Source: an uncultured Coriobacteriia bacterium
Lineage (GTDB): Bacteria; Actinomycetota; Coriobacteriia; Anaerosomatales; PALSA-660
Assembly (NCBI GenBank): GCA_903831865.1
Contig: CAIKZH010000069.1
Span: 1-34,459, forward strand
DNA length: 34,459 nucleotides
Direction: 5' to 3'
Made by a program: the position numbers and the translations under genes. A model generated the notes under the pieces. It was not told where the DNA came from. It was given only the letters and a program-made list of their open reading frames with translations, and did no database searches. Shown piece by piece: positions 30,443-34,459 of this stretch (the first letter of the stretch is position 1; the number at the start of each line of letters is the position of its first letter).

Positions 30443-31141
30443 ATGAGCGACCTCTCACAGTCTGATGACTCCAGGCGCGTCGGGCGGACCGCTCCGCTGT
30501 GGGCGGTGATCGTGATCGGCATCGCCGCGCTGCTGGTCGGCCTGCTCGGCGGCGCCCTGTTGCTGCAGGCCCTCCAGGCGGGAACGAGCGCGAAGCTCGC
30601 CGAGGTGGAGAGCCAGAACGCGACCCTCACCGCGCGCGTCGATGCGCTGACAGCAAGCCTCACGGTGGCGGCCAGCCAGGTGGCGACGACTCCGACACCC
30701 GCCGCCTCCGTGGCGGTCGTACCGAAGCCGCCGGCGACCGTGAAGGTCTACACGTACATCAAGAGCGCATCGGTCAGCGGCGGCACGCTCACCATCGTCG
30801 CGGACTACGTGCAGTACCTCACAGGGAGCGCCGCCACCCACGCCGCGGCCGTCCACGGCGGCTCGGTCGGCTACGGAGGCTCGTACGTCCTGAACGAGAG
30901 CTCGACTCTCCGACACCTGCACCTGCTGTCCTCGGCGAAGGTGCTGCTCATCGAATGGTTCGAGACGGGCACGGCGGGATCGAGCATCAAGACCGGACAG
31001 GTCACGTCCAAGGACTTCGTCGACGCGGTGCGGGGCGTGCTCACATCGCCATCGGGTGTCTGGTCACCTGCGCACCACGTCTTCGCCATGACGGTGACCG
31101 GCGACGACGTGAGCAGGATCGAGCAGCTGCCGGGCTACTAG
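30443..31141 (+). CDS. Membrane-anchored extracytoplasmic protein, paralog B, function unknown
   Basis: This 232-aa protein has one membrane helix (19-42), a short extracytoplasmic coiled coil (about 49-80, KLAEVESQNATLTARVDALT), a Thr/Pro/Ala-rich linker (81-97) and a C-terminal domain (about 98-232). The domain aligns with that of the preceding gene: LTIVADYVQYLTGSAA (116-131) against LTVDYVQWLTGKAA, SYVLNESSTLRHLHLL (147-162) against YYIVNDSPKLRTFVL, and a shared V-x-RI-x-Q ending. The aromatic residues and HG that follow the LTG-AA block are kept. The coiled coil is absent from paralog A. The ATG has AAGGGACGAG upstream. It lies 73 bp after paralog A, probably co-transcribed, and ends 20 bp from convergent uvrB. 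Confidence 0.8.
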   Translation: MSDLSQSDDSRRVGRTAPLWAVIVIGIAALLVGLLGGALLLQALQAGTSAKLAEVESQNATLTARVDALTASLTVAASQVATTPTPAASVAVVPKPPATVKVYTYIKSASVSGGTLTIVADYVQYLTGSAATHAAAVHGGSVGYGGSYVLNESSTLRHLHLLSSAKVLLIEWFETGTAGSSIKTGQVTSKDFVDAVRGVLTSPSGVWSPAHHVFAMTVTGDDVSRIEQLPGY

Positions 31142-31161
31142 AGACGGGCCCCGGCCGCGGG

Positions 31162-33273
31162 TCACCGCCGCTTGCGGTGCCCGTAGGTGGAGCCTTTTCG
31201 AGCGCCCTTCTTCAGCCGCGCGAGCGCCTCGTCCTCGCTTGAACGATCCACCTGCGAACGAAGCTTCACCACCTGATCGCGGAGCCGCACGGCGGACTCG
31301 AAGTCCAGGGCCTCGGCCGCGCTCGTCATGTCCTCCTCCAGGGAGGCGATCAGGCGGAGCACCTCGTCGTGAGGCAGCCCGGCGAGTTCCCTTGCGACCT
31401 CCTCGGCGGCCATCCCTTCTCCGCCCTCCGACTTCGCATAGCTCACGATCGCGTGGATCGCCTTGCGGATGGTCTGGGGCTCGATCCCGTGCTCCGTGTT
31501 GTAGGCGACCTGCTTCTCGCGGCGACGATTGGTCTCGTCGATCGCAAGGCGCATGGAGTCCGTCACGGCGTCCGCGTACATGATCACCGAGCCGGAGACG
31601 TTGCGCGCCGCCCTCCCGATGGTCTGGATGAGCGAGCGGAAGTTGCGGAGGAAGCCGGCCTTGTCGGCGTCGAGGATCGCCACGAGTGACACCTCGGGCA
31701 GGTCCAGACCCTCGCGCAGGAGGTTGATGCCGACGAGGCAGTCGAACTCGCCCGCGCGCAGGTCGCGCAGGATCTCGATGCGCTCGAGCGTCGCGATGTC
31801 CGAGTGCAGGTACCTCACGCGCAGGCCCTGGTCCGCCAGGTAGTCCGTGAGGTCCTCGGCCATCTTCTTGGTGAGCGTGGTGACCAGGACGCGCTCGTTC
31901 TTCTCGGCGTGCTCGCGCACCTCGTGCACGAGGTCGTCGATCTGCCCCTTGGTGGAGCGCACGGAGATGACGGGGTCGACGAGGCCCGTCGGGCGGATGA
32001 TCTGCTCCACGATCCGAGGCCGGGAGATGTCGAGCTCGTAGTCGCCGGGTGTGGCGGAGACGTAGACGACCTGAGGGACGCGCTGCTCGAACTCGTCGAA
32101 ACGCAGAGGCCGGTTGTCGAGCGCGCTGGGCAGGCGGAACCCGTGCTCCACGAGCGTGAGCTTGCGGCTGCGGTCGCCTTCGTACATGCCGCGGATCTGC
32201 GGGACCGTCACGTGACTCTCATCGATGATGGTGAGGAAGTCCGGCGGGAAGTAGTCGATCAGGCAGTGCGGCGGCTCCCCCGGCCCGCGCCCGTCAAGGT
32301 GACGCGAGTAGTTCTCGATCCCCGAGCAGAACCCGATCGTCTCCAACATCTCGAGGTCGTAGTTCGTCCGCATCTCCAGCCTCTGCGCCTCGAGCAGCTT
32401 GCCCTCGGAGCGGAAGAAGGCCAGCCGCTCGTTCAGCTCGTCTCGGATGGACACGAGAGCCGCCTGCAGTCGTTCCGGGACGGTGACGTAGTGTGTGGCG
32501 GGCCAGACGGGCACGGACTCGAGCCGCGCGACGACCTCGCCGCTCACCTGGTCGACCTCGACGACCGACTCCACCTCGTCGCCGAAGAACTCGACGCGCA
32601 GGGGCCGCTCGGAGTAGGGCGGGAAGATGTCGAGCACGTCGCCGCGCACCCTGAAGGTCCCGCGAGCGAGGTCGTAGTCGTTGCGGTCGTACTGGATGTC
32701 GATGAGACCGCGGATCAGCACGTCGCGGTCCAGGTCGCTGCCCACTTTGAGGAAGACCGCACGGCCCGCGTAGTCCTCCGGCGACCCGATGCCGTAGATG
32801 CAGCTCACGGACGCGACCACGACGACGTCACGACGAGAGAGCAGCGCCGCCGTGGCGGCGTGGCGAAGCCGCTCGACCTCCTCGTTGATCGAGGAGTCCT
32901 TCTCGATGAACGTGTCGGTGGAGGGGACGTAGGCCTCGGGCTGGTAGTAGTCGTAGTAGGAGACGAAATATACGACCGCGTTGCCCGGCATCAGGTCCTG
33001 GAGCTCGGACGCGAGCTGGGCCGCGAGCGTCTTGTTCGGCGCCATCACCAGCGCCGGCCTCTGCACCGTCTCGATGGTCTTGGCCATCGTGAACGTCTTG
33101 CCCGAGCCGGTGACCCCGAGGAGCGTCTGATGGGCCGCGCCGGCGCTGACGCCCTCGGAGAGTCGCGCGATGGCGGCGGGCTGGTCGCCGGCGGGCTCGT
33201 ACGCGGCCTCGACTCTGAACCGGTTGCTCAACTGCCCAACGCCCCCTCTCGCTGCCGATCCCTGGTCGGTCAC
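31162..33273 (-). CDS. uvrB: Excinuclease ABC subunit B
   Basis: This 703-aa helicase-like damage-verification protein loads UvrC in nucleotide excision repair. Walker A is GVTGSGKT (53-60). The DNA-clamping beta-hairpin lies in [20 protein letters not shown] (105-124), and the DEAD-like box is [10 protein letters not shown]. Helicase motifs V and VI appear as [14 protein letters not shown] and QTIGRAARN. The C-terminal UVR domain that binds UvrC is [20 protein letters not shown]. Length is normal. The GTG start at 33271-33273 overlaps the transglycosylase stop as GTGA, so translation is probably coupled. It is apart from uvrA and uvrC, which lie 13-20 kb away. Confidence 0.97.
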   Translation of the reverse strand: MTDQGSAARGGVGQLSNRFRVEAAYEPAGDQPAAIARLSEGVSAGAAHQTLLGVTGSGKTFTMAKTIETVQRPALVMAPNKTLAAQLASELQDLMPGNAVVYFVSYYDYYQPEAYVPSTDTFIEKDSSINEEVERLRHAATAALLSRRDVVVVASVSCIYGIGSPEDYAGRAVFLKVGSDLDRDVLIRGLIDIQYDRNDYDLARGTFRVRGDVLDIFPPYSERPLRVEFFGDEVESVVEVDQVSGEVVARLESVPVWPATHYVTVPERLQAALVSIRDELNERLAFFRSEGKLLEAQRLEMRTNYDLEMLETIGFCSGIENYSRHLDGRGPGEPPHCLIDYFPPDFLTIIDESHVTVPQIRGMYEGDRSRKLTLVEHGFRLPSALDNRPLRFDEFEQRVPQVVYVSATPGDYELDISRPRIVEQIIRPTGLVDPVISVRSTKGQIDDLVHEVREHAEKNERVLVTTLTKKMAEDLTDYLADQGLRVRYLHSDIATLERIEILRDLRAGEFDCLVGINLLREGLDLPEVSLVAILDADKAGFLRNFRSLIQTIGRAARNVSGSVIMYADAVTDSMRLAIDETNRRREKQVAYNTEHGIEPQTIRKAIHAIVSYAKSEGGEGMAAEEVARELAGLPHDEVLRLIASLEEDMTSAAEALDFESAVRLRDQVVKLRSQVDRSSEDEALARLKKGARKGSTYGHRKRR

Positions 33274-33866
33274 TTGCCGTCGAACGCGTGCGGGTAGAGC
33301 CTGCGGTACACGGCAGCCTGGGCAACGACTTCGCCGACGTAGTGTCGCGTCGCGGGGAATGCGATCGAGTCGTTGAACGACGTGCCGGCCGCGTGTGCCC
33401 GCACGGACCAGCGGTCCGCATTCTTCATGCCCGCGTTGTAGGCGGCAAGTGCAAGCTCGCGGTTCCCTCCGTAGCGCCGGACCAGGTAGCCGAGATAGCG
33501 CGTGCCCACACGTATGTTCGTCCCCGGTCGTAGCAGCGTCGTCGCATCGACGTGCTCCGGCAGATCGGCCTGGGCCGCGACGGCCCGGGCGGTCGACGGC
33601 TTGATCTGCATCAGGCCCACGGCGCCCGCATCCGAGACGGCGCCGGACCGGAACCCCGATTCGACGTTGATCACGGCTGCCACCAGGTAGGGGTCAAGCC
33701 CCGCGGAGCCGGCCTCCGCCCCGATCGTCGGCGCGTAGTCGAGGGGATGGTACAGGCGCTGATACCAGTCAGGCCCGCGGAGGGCGAGCAGTGCCACAAC
33801 CGCCAGCCCGACGAGTACCACGACCGGGAAGAGGCGGTGCCACGACAGCGCGTGCTCACGCGCCAC
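33270..33866 (-). CDS. Small membrane-anchored lytic transglycosylase (SLT domain)
   Basis: This 198-aa protein has an N-terminal membrane helix (about 13-30, [17 protein letters not shown]) and a compact SLT domain. The catalytic Glu69 lies in [14 protein letters not shown], followed by [27 protein letters not shown] and [11 protein letters not shown]. It should cleave glycan strands of peptidoglycan outside the cell, leaving 1,6-anhydroMurNAc ends. The GTG at 33864-33866 is chosen; it has GGAG 4 bases upstream and overlaps the coaE end by 11 bp. The frame is open much further upstream, but that part is the shadow of coaE. It is translationally linked to coaE and to uvrB. Confidence 0.9.
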   Translation of the reverse strand: MAREHALSWHRLFPVVVLVGLAVVALLALRGPDWYQRLYHPLDYAPTIGAEAGSAGLDPYLVAAVINVESGFRSGAVSDAGAVGLMQIKPSTARAVAAQADLPEHVDATTLLRPGTNIRVGTRYLGYLVRRYGGNRELALAAYNAGMKNADRWSVRAHAAGTSFNDSIAFPATRHYVGEVVAQAAVYRRLYPHAFDGK

Positions 33867-34459
33867 GAGTCTCCACCACTCTCTCCCACAGGACCCGAAG
33901 GTCGGACTCGAACTGCTCCAGAGTGCCGTCGTTCTCGACGACGTATTCAGCGATGTCGCGACGCTCCACGTCGCTCGCCTGTACCGCGATCCGCGCCCGG
34001 ACGTCGGAGGCATCCCACCCGTTGGCGACCAGGCGCGAAACGCGGGTATCCTCGTCCGCGGAGATCGCCAGCACCGCATCGAGCAGGTCGAAGAACATCG
34101 GCGCCTCGACCAGCAGCGGGATGTCGATGACCACCACCTCCGGGGGCTCCGGAAGCTGCACGAGAGCATCGAGCGCCCCGGCGCAGGCGGCGAACACAGC
34201 CGGGTGCACCAGCGCGTCGAGGCGGCGGGCATCCCCTGCAGAGGCGAAGGCACGAGCCGCCAGGGCGCGCGGGTCGACGCCGCCGTCACGTGCAACGATC
34301 CCGCTGCCGAAAGCCGCCGCCACCGCTTCCACGAGAGGACCACCCTTGGCGAGCAGAGGCTTCGCAAGGTCGTCGAGATCGATGACGACTGCGCCGAGAG
34401 AGCGGAACAGGCGGGCGGCCGCCGACTTGCCGGAACCGATGCCGCCCGTCACGCCCAGA
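33856..34459 (-). CDS. coaE: Dephospho-CoA kinase (partial, 5' end outside window)
   Basis: About 200 residues are visible. This P-loop kinase makes the last step of coenzyme A synthesis, phosphorylating the 3'-OH of dephospho-CoA. The frame runs off the window edge reading LGVTGGIGSGKSAAARLF, so only the first few residues are missing (most CoaE start xxIGLTGGIGSGKS). Further motifs: DLDDLAKPLL, LDALVHPAVF, VVIDIPLLVEAPMF and the lid region SRLVANGWDASDVRARIAVQ. It ends within the transglycosylase gene, which starts 11 bp before the coaE stop codon is complete. Confidence 0.93.
   Translation of the reverse strand, partial: LGVTGGIGSGKSAAARLFRSLGAVVIDLDDLAKPLLAKGGPLVEAVAAAFGSGIVARDGGVDPRALAARAFASAGDARRLDALVHPAVFAACAGALDALVQLPEPPEVVVIDIPLLVEAPMFFDLLDAVLAISADEDTRVSRLVANGWDASDVRARIAVQASDVERRDIAEYVVENDGTLEQFESDLRVLWERVVETRGA

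Noticed and set aside
33867-34367. Long N-terminal extension of the transglycosylase
   Set aside because: It is the out-of-frame shadow of coaE, rich in Ser, Arg, Cys and Trp, and the real membrane anchor starts just after the GTG at 33866.

Overview
The window is a continuous, gene-dense stretch of bacterial chromosome with high G+C. GTG starts are frequent and genes often overlap by four bases. No rRNA, tRNA, insertion sequence, prophage or CRISPR array was seen. Several traits point to Actinomycetota: whiA, RapZ with Arg in place of the Walker A Lys, and a UvrA whose first zinc finger begins Cys-x2-His. The gene set and order (uvrA - dehydrogenase - uvrC - rapZ - yvcK - whiA - gap - pgk - tpiA - gpmI - secG; coaE - transglycosylase - uvrB) suggest an uncultured Coriobacteriia-like lineage. 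The lineage is an inference; no tree could be run.

Layout. 1-3931 (minus): peptide/oligopeptide ABC transporter oppA-oppB-oppC-oppD, with oppD cut by the window edge. A perfect 15-bp stem-loop separates oppA from oppB. 3932-4237 is non-coding and holds the probable secG terminator and the oppA upstream region. 4238-9192 (minus): secG with its own promoter, then lower glycolysis gpmI, tpiA, pgk and gap. 9310-12160 (minus): whiA-yvcK-rapZ, joined by GTGA overlaps. 12327-18309 (minus): uvrC, a candidate 26-codon small gene, a 2-hydroxyacid dehydrogenase and uvrA. 18310-18608 is the divergent uvrA/amt region and carries two 11-bp-phased GAAAC-type repeat pairs.

18609-25091 (plus): ammonium transporter amt, PII protein, GlnD-type PII-modifying enzyme, PduO-type cobalamin adenosyltransferase, a LarE-type sulfur transferase and a Ca2+/cation antiporter. 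25096-29522 (minus): a short ABC1/UbiB-family kinase, a small coiled-coil protein and a ZntA-type P1B-ATPase. 29641-31141 (plus): two tandem, paralogous, membrane-anchored extracytoplasmic proteins of unknown function. 31162-34459 (minus): uvrB, a small lytic transglycosylase and coaE, which runs off the window.

Functional themes. The first is lower glycolysis next to the RapZ/YvcK/WhiA module, which links metabolism, envelope synthesis and cell cycle in Gram-positive bacteria. The second is nucleotide excision repair, with uvrA, uvrB and uvrC all present. The third is nitrogen sensing, with transporter, PII and PII modifier in one row. The least explained parts are the tandem secreted-domain paralogs (29641-31141), the kinase plus coiled-coil pair (25096-26808), the short genes wedged at stop/start overlaps (14252-14332, 23101-23154) and the repeat pairs upstream of amt.
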